From Ophiobolus disseminans (lineage: Eukaryota > Ascomycota > Dothideomycetes > Pleosporales > Phaeosphaeriaceae), in the NCBI GenBank assembly GCA_010093685.1, contig MU006225.1, positions 316,507 through 380,506 on the forward strand: 64,000 nt of DNA, given 5' to 3'. The position numbers were made by a program, and so were the translations under genes. Position 1 is the stretch's first letter; each line of letters begins with the position of its first letter. The notes under the pieces were generated by a model. It made no database searches, was not told the origin of the DNA, and saw nothing but the letters and a program-made list of their open reading frames with translations. Shown one piece after another: positions 54,986 to 64,000 of this stretch.

Positions 54986-55340
54986 TTTGAATTCGATTAA
55001 CTACTTAAGTAACTAGTGTGGCCATCCCCTAGTGCTCTACAACGGAATTGCGAGAGCAATACAACGGAACAATTGCGAGAGTAATACAACGGAATACAAG
55101 GACGCTACTGCAGGGACCTCTACGGTTAAACACCTGCATGAGCACATTACAAATACATCGGACATTAACGGAATTATTAGACATTAACAGAATTATTAGA
55201 CATTAACGGAATCATTGGACGCTAACGGAGCCACTAGGCAACAACGGAAATATTAATTATCACTAGAATTACTAGAATCACTAGACACAATAGAACACGC
55301 TATAGAAGAACCTAAGCAAATAGCTAACAATGCTACTAAT
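54986..55340 (+). repeat. Leader-like region with short tandem repeats
   Basis: Two imperfect repeat arrays: ACAACGGAA(TT)GCGAGAG-type units at about 55030-55100, and GACATTAACGGAATTATTA (19 bp) units at about 55160-55230 with single-base differences. No coding signal is seen. It sits directly before a gag-like remnant. Confidence 0.5.
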
Positions 55341-55940
55341 GCTCCTCTATCTATAGAGCAAGCATTCCACGCTTTTATGCAGCAAATAGTTCAAAGCAAT
55401 GCTATTAATTAATAGACTATGCAAGGCCTCTAGAATGCTCTGCAACAAAGCCTTAATGCACCCTAGTCTAAGAAAAGGAAGAAGAAACTGCTACAGCTCT
55501 TAGAGTTTGATAGAACACGCTCTAAATAGGATAGATAGGAAATTGAAGCAAGAAACAAAATCAAGACTAATAGCAGAAGTATTAGGTCAGATATAGATCA
55601 GCTGCGCTACATCTTTGCTAGACTACGCAGCAATGCCTAGAACATGTGCTTAGCTTTTGTTAGAGCTAAGGAAGAGAAGGAGAATAGTTTAGGCTCCTAA
55701 CTACTGGATTACTTGGCTAGCACATACAGCAACCCTAACTAACAGAAGAAAGCCCTATCTAATGTCTACTCTATTAAGCAGAAGACACATAAGTCTTTTG
55801 CCTAGTTTCTACTACGCTTTAAGACTGAGCTAGTAAACGCTAGAGTATTGTTATTTAATAACACTATCAAGATCTCACTCCTAGAGAATGCTATTGTTAG
55901 ATACGAGGTACTTTTAGGCATAAAGCCTAGGGCCTATTAG
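55341..55940 (+). pseudogene. Gypsy gag-like remnant
   Basis: The plus-strand frame holds a Lys/Arg-rich start (KKRKKKLLQLLEFDRTRS), IDQLRYIFARLRSNA and a gag signature-like end (KSFA-x-FLLRFKTELVNARV). The KSFAxFLxxF core is characteristic of fungal gypsy gag. Several TAG/TAA codons interrupt it. It ends near 55940, close to the next copia LTR fragment. Confidence 0.55.
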
Positions 55941-55959
55941 AAGTGAATGCGCTCATGCA

Positions 55960-56216
55960 GATACCCCTCCTTAGAAAAACCAGAACCTAAGAACACAGGG
56001 TAGTGCGACACAACACGGAACACGACAATCACGATTATTAATACTATTAAATATCATCACGATTAATACACTATTCAATCTGACAATTAAGAGTCTTACT
56101 ACCCCTACTAAATACAATAGCAAATGCAACAACACGCGACGCTACAGCAGTGCTAAGAGATTACACTAACTAGACACCCTAGATTTTGCAGCTGCAATTA
56201 CGCTGCACTATCTATA
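55960..56216 (+). mobile_element. Outer copia element, left part (LTR end and start of internal region)
   Basis: An LTR end with ATCTGACA at 56078-56085 is followed by ATTAAGAGTCTTACTACC (same putative primer-binding stretch as in the other copies) and about 110 bp of internal sequence up to 56216. The element then resumes at 61959, after the inserted copia copy. The LTR start is not clearly defined. Confidence 0.65.
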
Positions 56217-56412
56217 TGTCAGATATCAGGGGTGCTGTGAGGCTACCAACACTAAAAGAAACAGGAGGGGCCGGCACAAGCGCCTTAGCACACTAGTACT
56301 AGATCTGACACCTAGTCAAACTCCGCACTTAACTAAGAGAACACTAGAATACAATATTATTATCAATTCATCTAATCTATTATCGAGGTCTAATACATCA
56401 TCAAATCTGACA
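56217..56412 (+). repeat. 5' LTR of inner copia element
   Basis: 196 bp, TGTCAGAT ... ATCTGACA, with the 8-bp terminal inverted repeat perfect. Only a few transitions separate it from the 3' LTR. Confidence 0.9.
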
Positions 56413-56509
56413 ATTAAGAGTCTCACTGCCTTTACCAAAGCTACTACTAAGGCTACCCACTAAGGCTACCCACTAAGGCTACCTAACAAAAGCTATTCAA
56501 CAACCACAC

Positions 56510-57640
56510 TATGTCGCTCATTAACCTACGCAATGCAACCGTTATCCTTAGCAACTAGTATAACTAGACTACTTAGCTTACTCAAGTCAAAGCGCGCTGC
56601 GCTGCCTACAACATCTAGGACAATATAAAGGAAGAAGAACTAGTTCTATTCCTGATCAAGCTAGTTATGCTAGACCTGCCTAAACTATCCTAGTACAGCG
56701 CTGCAGCTAGAATCTAGGAGGCAACACGCCTATCTATGCTATCAATCCAAGGCTAGAAAGCCTACAAGGAGGATATAGACTACTACAAGACCCTTACTAA
56801 GAGATATAAGCTTAATCTCCACTAATATAATACTCAACAGAAGAGTATTTAGCATGTCACCTAGCTAATCCAATTAACAGTTGCGCTCTATCTCCAACGC
56901 ACATGCTGCCTACTAGAACAGTCACTACGCTAGTAGCTTTCTAACCTTAAGCTCACTGCTAGGGTTGATGATCGCCTTAAAAAGGAACGCACACGCGAAC
57001 GCTACTACACCGCTCTTAAGCCTATGCGCAATACACACAATTAGGATACATAGCTAGTAGAATATAATAAAGCATTATTAGATGCAACAGTGCATAGAGT
57101 GTCTAAGGTACATAATATTAACAATATCACTAAAGACTTCCTGCAGGCTGTGAACAAGGCAGCACCTATATAGGCTGCAACCTTCTAAGATACTAGAAGG
57201 TTCAATCCTCTTATAACAAGAAAGGAGATGATAAAACGCTTCCAGGAATACATGAGCCTAAATCATCCGCTGAAACTAGTGAATAAAAAGCAGGCATTTA
57301 TTGCTGTAGCTAATAACTTCTTATTTCTCGCTGATAGTAGTGTAACCACCTAGGATAGCCAGAAGGACGCTTCTGAAGCTATAGAAAACAGCGCGCTATC
57401 TATATACAGGGAAAGAAACCCTAGTAGAAAGAGGAAGAGCAATTAATTCTCCTCTTAGTCCAGCAAAAGACCTGCTAGTAATAAGGCATCTTTAGGTAAG
57501 AAGTGCCTAGCATGTGACTAAGTCCATGACATCAAAGATTGCTGGTATATTAATGATGACTAAGCACCTAAATAGTAGAAGCCAAACTCTACTATGCGCA
57601 CCCTTGTAGAATACAAGCGCAAGCACGACACTGTTCTTTA
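56510..57640 (+). pseudogene. Copia gag remnant with zinc knuckle
   Basis: Starts at about ATG 56511 (MSLINLRNATVIL). It has a helical capsid-like region with many TAG codons, then ITKDFLQAVNKAAP, and a C-x2-C-x3-H-x4-C knuckle (CLACD-x-VHDIKDC) near 57508-57545. Gag packages the element's RNA. The protein is not expressible because of the stops. Confidence 0.7.
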
Positions 57641-58469
57641 AGGAGCATTAAGAAGCAAGAGTAGATTAAAGTCTCAAACTCCATACATCAAGAGATCAGA
57701 CTCCTAGACAGCAATTATCTAGGATGTCTCTGATGACAATCAACAATAACTAGAAGGCTGGCAAATCACCGCAATTACTAAGGCCTTATTCTAAGTCAGT
57801 GGCAATTAAGGTTACCCTTTGAAACACTTCTTTATTCTGGACTTAGGCTTAACCTGCTACATCACCAACAACCTAGAGCGCACCTATGACAACAGACTAT
57901 GTACAACTAGCGACTTTATATAGGCAGGCAACTCCTAACTCTAGATCACAGGGTATAGTTCACTAGACCTATCCCTAACTAGTTAGGGCAGAACAACTAA
58001 GCTTATCCTTCATGATGTTGCTATCTGTCTAGACATCCTATGCAACCTAGTATTATTCCGCCTCCTTAGGCAGCTAGGCATATAGTAGGAAACTAAGCAT
58101 AAACCCACTACACTTAGGAGACCAGATAGATCTATCCTAGGAAGGCTTACTAAGCTTTATAGCTAATAGGTGTTAGAACACCACTTAACTATTAACTCAG
58201 CCTTCTACACAAATTCAAGAACACTAAGAGCATTACAAAGGTCCTCAGCTATCACCTAGCACAAGCGCTTAGGCTATCCTAGCCTAGCAGCTATTAAGCA
58301 CCTTGTTTAGCAAGCTGAGGGGGTGCGTATCAAAGGCATTACTACAGTTGAGTGCAACTTATGTAGCAAAGCCAAAGCTAAGCGCTAAATACGCCGCACA
58401 CTACGCAACAATAACCTAGGACTAGAAGAAAGACTAGCTATTGACTTCTACTCCTATAAGGAGCAGAGC

Positions 58470-58930
58470 ATTACTAAGGAAAAGAGTTAAATGCTTATCA
58501 CCTGCAGGTTCTCTAGACTCTAGTAGGACATGTACTTCACGGACAACAGAACTGCTAACTCTATTATTAACAAACTTAGGATCTTCTTCACCTTTCTTAG
58601 GATCTATTTCAACATCACTATTAAGATTATTAAAGCAGATAATAAGATCACCACTGTCAAACCACAAGTTCAGCGCTGGCTTAACTCTAAAGGGATCATC
58701 ATTGAGCCTTTAGCTCCTAATACTTAAGCCTAGAATAGAGGTGCTGAACGCTCAGGGGGTGTAAACAAGGAGAAGGCACGCGCTATAAGATTGGATGCCA
58801 ACCTCTCCTAGGAACTGTAGCCTGAAATCACTAGAGCAGCAGTTTACCTCTACAACAGAACGCTAAATTACACTAACAACTAGAAGACACTATATAAGAC
58901 CTTCTTTACAAGGATTGCTTTCTCTAATAG
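58470..58930 (+). repeat. Left copy of the 461-bp gap-flanking duplication
   Basis: This sequence is repeated at 58941-59401 with one mismatch (A at 58763 versus G at 59234). It ends exactly at the run of N. Most likely both copies are the same genomic segment, left unmerged at contig ends. Confidence 0.9.
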
Positions 58931-58940
58931 NNNNNNNNNN
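58931..58940. other. Assembly gap, 10 N
   Basis: Ten N within the copia integrase remnant. Identical sequence on both sides indicates overlapping contig ends and not missing sequence. Confidence 0.98.
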
Positions 58941-59401
58941 ATTACTAAGGAAAAGAGTTAAATGCTTATCACCTGCAGGTTCTCTAGACTCTAGTAGGAC
59001 ATGTACTTCACGGACAACAGAACTGCTAACTCTATTATTAACAAACTTAGGATCTTCTTCACCTTTCTTAGGATCTATTTCAACATCACTATTAAGATTA
59101 TTAAAGCAGATAATAAGATCACCACTGTCAAACCACAAGTTCAGCGCTGGCTTAACTCTAAAGGGATCATCATTGAGCCTTTAGCTCCTAATACTTAAGC
59201 CTAGAATAGAGGTGCTGAACGCTCAGGGGGTGTGAACAAGGAGAAGGCACGCGCTATAAGATTGGATGCCAACCTCTCCTAGGAACTGTAGCCTGAAATC
59301 ACTAGAGCAGCAGTTTACCTCTACAACAGAACGCTAAATTACACTAACAACTAGAAGACACTATATAAGACCTTCTTTACAAGGATTGCTTTCTCTAATA
59401 G
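58941..59401 (+). repeat. Right copy of the 461-bp gap-flanking duplication
   Basis: Begins at the base after the gap and matches 58470-58930 at a constant offset of 471. The sequence continues past 59401 into the rest of integrase, whereas the left copy does not. Confidence 0.9.
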
Positions 59402-60199
59402 AATTGTTACTAAACTCCGCAAACTAAACCTCACTTATCTTAAAGCATATAGATGCAAGTCCTTTGCAATAACTAATAATACTCATAGAGGGAAATCACG
59501 CCTCTAACGCCTAGACCTAAAGGCTTAGGTTAGCTACCTAGTTGGATACAAATCATCTAACATCTATCGCATCTAGATACTATAATTACTATCTATAGCT
59601 AAGGTTATTAGCACACGCGACGTTGTGTTTAATAAGCACTTAATATTTAATAGCAAGACTAAGGACCTAATAGACAACCTCATGCATAGTACACTAGAAG
59701 AGATTGCAACTTATGTTAAGACTATAGAGCTTCTAACACTACTAACTAATCTAGAGGTTAAATTATTCTTTGAGGATAACACCACTGAAGACTTAACAGC
59801 TTAAGAAGAGACTAATCCACCTAGCTATTACTAAGGGAGGAAGATTATAGGGAGAAAGATCATGGGCAAATACCTAACACCTCCACTATCACTACTACCA
59901 CTAGCTGCATTGCTAGCTACATTGTTGACCCTAAACAAGGCAACAGGATTAACGCAGTCATGCTTATCTAAGACTGTCCTATAGGCAGCTGCCTTTATAG
60001 CAGGAACTTAGGCTAGATGTGTTAGCTAACATAAAGGAGAAGTGGTTAACAAGGCTAAGGTAAAGAGGCTGCTTGCCTCAGGCATCAAGCTACACCGCAG
60101 TCAGCTCCTACCTCTACTAACTTATAAGACTAAGCTTAAAGAACATCTAATAGGAGAGCTGTTCAAAGAAGCAGAACGCAACTATTTAGCAAGCTATCA

Positions 60200-61700
60200 A
60201 AAAATGGAATCATAGAGAGAAGTATCCTATGCCTCAATCAGACTAATAGGTCACTAGGTCCTAGACTGTATGTGGGTATACACCTACAAGTTCAACAAGG
60301 ATTATTAATTCCTTAAGTGCAAGGCACGCCTTGTAGTCAGAGGAGACCAACAGAGACAGATCTCTTCCTAAGACACCTATGCAGCTACCCTGGCTAGCAG
60401 ATTATTTCGCATGCTTATGGCAATTGCAGCTAAGCACAACCTAGAACTCAAGCAATATAACATTACAAACGCATTTGTTTATGCTACTATAGACAGGGAA
60501 ATCTACATAAGGATGCCCAAAGGATACTAGAAGACAGGTATCATCCTTAAGGTCCAAAAGGCCTTATATAGATTGCGCATCTCACCTGTGCTCTAGCAGA
60601 AGGAGTTTATAATAACTCTTAAAGACCTTAGCTTTACACGTATCCCTCACGAGCCTTGCTGCATAATCAAGGACAGCATTATTATCTTCTTTTATGTAGA
60701 TGACATTATCCTAGCCTATGCCAAACACAAGGCTAAGAAAGCACAACAAGCAGTTAAACTCCTACAGGACAAGTATACCATAACTGGAGGAGAAGATCTC
60801 TAATGGTTCCTAGGAGTTAAGGTAATAAGAGACAGGAAGAAAGAACTCATCTATCTCTCACAAGCTGCATATGTGGACAAAATCCACAGGCTAGTAGATA
60901 AGCATAAGCTACGCTATAATACACCTATAAGTTCTATTAAACTCAAGCCCTTAAACTCACTGTTAACACCTGCTGAGATCAACAGATACTAACGCAAAAT
61001 TAGGTCACTACTCTTTGCTGCAGTCACCACTAGACCAGACATTGCTTTTGCTACCTCACGCTTAGCACGCTTCCTCTTAAACCTATCCTAAGAGTATTAC
61101 GATGCCGCAGACCGCGTTCTTCTATACCTATTAGACACAAGGTGGCTAGCACTTCAGCTTAGAGAAGGAGACACCCTTTAAGTGGCTAGTGATGCATCAT
61201 TTGCAGACAACACACAAGACAGGAAAAGCTCTTAAGGCTATGCAATTAAGCTCTTTAATAGCCTTATTACCTAGAGAGCTAGCAAGCAAGACACTGTCAC
61301 CACATCCACTACTGAGGCAGAACTCCTAGCCCTATCCTAAGTAGCCAAGGAAGCCCTCTTTACATCACGCCTACTTAAGGAGCTCTAAATCTAGCTTCTA
61401 TCTAACACAATCACGATTCAGTGCGATAACATGCAGACTATTAGACTAGTTACAAAAGAGATATTAAAGCTTCAAACAAAGCTTAGGCATGTGGACATTT
61501 ACAACCACTAGATAAGACAGGAGGTTGCAAGTGGAAAGATTACTGTGGAATACATTCAATTATCAGAAATAATTGCAGATAGCTTCACTAAGGTGTTGCC
61601 AGGCAACAAGTGGCTAAACTTTCTTTATCAAGTTGGATTAGTCAAGGTATCACTACACAAGGTGACTAAGGAGGCACAATTAGAAGAACTTTAAGCAAAA
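60200..61700 (+). pseudogene. Copia reverse transcriptase and RNase H remnant
   Basis: The RT fingers and palm are readable: KCKARLVVRGDQQ, ITNAFVYATIDREIYIRMPKGY and the catalytic FYVDDIILAY with YVDD (about 60690-60715). Next come the LFAAVTTRPDIAFATSRLARF and YAIKLFNSLIT segments. The RNase H end reads TTSTTEAELLALS, then the DNMQTIRL region. Stops replace expected Gln (for example SS-x-GYAIK) and Trp (IT-x-RASKQD). Confidence 0.8.
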
Positions 61701-61762
61701 CTTAAGGACCTTATCATCACCTAAGGTTACTAGCTTACAAATACATCTAAGCTAAGGGGGTG

Positions 61763-61958
61763 TGTCAGATATCAGGGGTGCTGTAAGGCTACTAACACTA
61801 AAAGAAACAGGAGGGGCCGGCACAAGCGCCTTAGCACACTAGTACTAGATCTGATACCTAGTTAAACTCCGCACTTAACCGAGAGAACACTAGAATACAA
61901 CATTATTATCAATTTATCTAATCTATTATCGAGGTCTAATACATTATTAAATCTGACA
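61763..61958 (+). repeat. 3' LTR of inner copia element
   Basis: 196 bp, same ends as the 5' LTR, preceded by a purine tract and followed by the CTATA target duplication. Confidence 0.9.
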
Positions 61959-64000
61959 CTATAAGATCTAGGACAAGATTAATCTAGACTTAACAACACT
62001 TCCGACACCAAAACTAGTAGTACCTATCTATACCTCTATTAGTTGCTAACTATGCCCTAGTAGTCAACATACAGATCCTAATAAGAGTGTTAGAACTCTT
62101 AACTGCTAGGATAAAGGCATTTAAGGAGGACTATAAGCATTACAAGATGCTTGATAGACATTTCAAGAATATTAGGCATACCTATAAGAATAAGAAGAAG
62201 AGCTTACAACACATTGTAGCCTTTATCTAGTCAACCGTGACACTGCACCTGCAGCGCACCTGCTGTCTCCTAAGCCTTTCACTTCGCTAGTAGATTACTA
62301 ACCTTAAGAACACTACAGGGGTTAACGACTAGCTTAAAAGCGAACGCGCACGCGCACAATACTACGCTGCCCTTAAGCCTCTTACAAGAGTGTTAGGATA
62401 GGATATATAGCTAGCAGAATATAACTAGGCTGCTACTAAAGCAGAGACATACTATGTAGCTAATGTCACTTAGATTACAGCTATTACACAAGACTTCTAA
62501 TTAGCTGTGCAGAAGGCAGTGCCTATATAGTTAGCATTATTTTAAGTAATGCGCTATAAAGCCAGCATGACAAGGAAGGAGATAATGAAACGCTTCCGAG
62601 AATACATAATAATAACTTATCCCCTTAGGCCTAAGCAAAATAAAGCTGCCTTTGTGATAGATAAAGCCTTATATCTCGCTAATAGTAGTGCAACTACCTA
62701 GGGCAATAAGAAGAACGCTTCTATTGCAGAAAGCGCGCTATCTAGACACTATAGAAAACCTCGCTACCAACCTAGCAAGAACCCTAGGAAGCGGGCATTA
62801 GAAGATAAGCCTGCTAGAGCTAAGTGCCCTGCCTGTGACTAACGCTACAACGTTAAGGACTGTTAGTACATTGACAATAAGCAGGCACCTGAGTAGTAGA
62901 AGGCAAACAAACATGTCGAATCTCTTATTGAAATAAAGAAGAAGCATAATGCTACACTTATAGGTGCATTAAGAGGCTAGAGCCGAGCTCGCTCTTAATC
63001 TATCTACATTAAGAAGTTACAAACTCCTTACACTCCTAAGATTAAAGACTAACTAGAAGAGCGGTCTATTGCAATAGTTAACGCTGCTTTCTAAGTTGCC
63101 TCCTTTAAGGCTAGCCACAGCTACAGTTATAGCGACTACCTATTACACCTCTTATTTATCCTTAACTTAGGATTAACCTGCTACATCACTAACAATCTAG
63201 AGCGCCTCTACAACTATTAGCCACCTAGCTATAGCGACTTTATATAGGCAGGAAATACAAAGTTATAGATCAAGGGATATAGCTTAGTAGACCTCAGGAT
63301 ACAAGGAATTCATAGTACAACCATCCTAGCCCTTTACAACACTGCTCTCTGCCTAGACATCCTATGCAACCTAGTCTTATTCCGATTACTAAGATAACAA
63401 GGCATCTAGTGGGATAACTAGCACAATCCAACAACGCTGAGAAGGCCTAATAAGTTAGTTATTAGAAGCCTAGAAGAAATCCATAGCTAGTAGGTTATTA
63501 AACATAACCTACTACACCGCTTAGCACAAGCTACACACAGGATCACAACAAGGACTAGAAAGGTACAGAAGCTAGCTCTAGCCACTATCTAGCACAAGCG
63601 ACTAGGTTACGCAGGCCCTGCAGCTATTAAACACCTTGTGCAGCATACTAAGAGGGTAAAAATCAAGGGTATTACTACTGTGGAATGCAATTCATGTGGA
63701 AGAGCTAAAGCAAAGCGATAAATTAGCAGGATACCACGCCTAAATGATGAAGGCCTAGGAGAACGGCTTGCTATTGACTTCCACTCCTATGAGGACCAAA
63801 GCATTAGCAAAGAGAAGAGCTAAATGCTTGTTGGATGCAGATTCACTAGCATGCAATAGGACCTATATTTCACCGACAACAGACTAGCTAAGACTATTAT
63901 CAGACTCCTATCTAACTTCTTTCTGTTTCTTAAGAACTATTTCAATATTATAGTTAAGGTGATTAAAGCTAACAATAAGATTACAACTGTTAAACTAGAG
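61959..64000 (+). mobile_element. Outer copia element, right part, cut by window end
   Basis: Resumes the outer element after the inserted copy. Gag-like sequence continues, with a knuckle CPACD-x-RYNVKDC near 62827-62865, then a protease-like NLGLTCYITNN at about 63165-63200 and the start of integrase (63760-64000). It is colinear with the inner element but clearly more diverged, so it belongs to a related family or an older copy. Many stops. The rest lies beyond the window. Confidence 0.75.

Larger units (their letters stand above)
57800..60200 (+). pseudogene. Copia protease and integrase remnant
   Basis: A protease-like segment (FFILDLGLTCYITNN) at about 57830-57870 is followed by the GAG-pre-integrase HKRLGYPSLAA-type sequence near 58265 and the integrase core (YFTDNRTANSIINKLRIFF; LNSKGIIIEPLAPNT). 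The core region appears twice because of the gap artefact. The C-terminal integrase region follows (FNKHLIFNSKTKDLIDNLMH). Numerous TAG/TAA codons are present. Confidence 0.7.
56217..61958 (+). mobile_element. Full-length Ty1/copia retrotransposon, inserted in another copia element
   Basis: 196-bp LTRs at both ends, a 5-bp target duplication CTATA (56212-56216 and 61959-61963), a putative primer-binding stretch after the 5' LTR and a purine tract (GCTAAGGGGGTG) before the 3' LTR. The apparent length is 5742 bp, but a scaffold gap with a duplicated 461-bp flank inflates it; without that it would be about 5271 bp, usual for copia. Gag, protease, integrase, RT and RNase H are all recognisable in the copia order, all with many stops. 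Confidence 0.9.

Noticed and set aside
58441..59198. Biological tandem duplication of the integrase core
   Set aside because: The copies abut an N gap and are practically identical in a region that otherwise diverges quickly.

Overview
The window is nuclear DNA of a filamentous ascomycete, most likely a dothideomycete of the Pleosporales type. Its genes carry short introns (about 46-78 bp) with GTRNGT donors and CTRAC-like branch points. They include typical Pezizomycotina families: a Zn2Cys6 regulator, a DHA2 efflux pump, fungal rhodopsin-domain proteins and a KTR mannosyltransferase. The transposon copies carry point nonsense changes of the kind left by repeat-induced point mutation (RIP). 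The species cannot be named from the sequence alone.

Layout. 0-15.4 kb: a partial hypothetical gene, a Dal5/Tna1-type permease, ribokinase, a short broken gene, a decayed F-box/ankyrin gene, a decayed rhodopsin-domain gene, a 666-residue cysteine-rich membrane protein and a 737-residue Zn2Cys6 factor. 15.7-17.2 kb: a complete but dead Tc1/mariner copy. 18.0-31.5 kb: mostly well-conserved genes, namely a DHA2 transporter, a PHO89-type phosphate permease, FGAM synthase (ADE6), a PQ-loop-like membrane protein and a cytochrome P450. 32.2-34.0 kb: a complete but dead pogo/Fot-like copy. 34.7-41.4 kb: a second, intact rhodopsin-domain protein, an NAD(P)-binding protein, then CDC23/APC8 and farnesyl diphosphate synthase sharing a 231-bp divergent promoter. 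41.5-47.6 kb: small, lineage-specific and partly broken genes, including a J-domain coiled-coil gene with two in-frame TGA codons and arginine-rich ORFs on both strands. 48.2-52.26 kb: a KRE2/MNT1-type mannosyltransferase and a gamma-tubulin-complex protein, divergently arranged.

From 52.3 kb to the end no host gene is visible. This stretch is AT-rich and packed with nested, stop-riddled transposons: a truncated copia 5' end, a pogo transposase broken by an LTR-like repeat and by a reverse-oriented chromodomain gypsy element, a gypsy gag fragment, and two copia elements, one inserted into the other with a perfect 5-bp target duplication. A 10-N scaffold gap at 58931-58940 is flanked by the same 461 bp on both sides, which is best explained as an assembly duplication.

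The intact genes serve general functions (purine and isoprenoid synthesis, phosphate and carbon uptake, cell-cycle control, microtubule nucleation, protein glycosylation, efflux). I see no biosynthetic cluster. Exon limits were worked out by hand from splice signals and reading-frame arithmetic.
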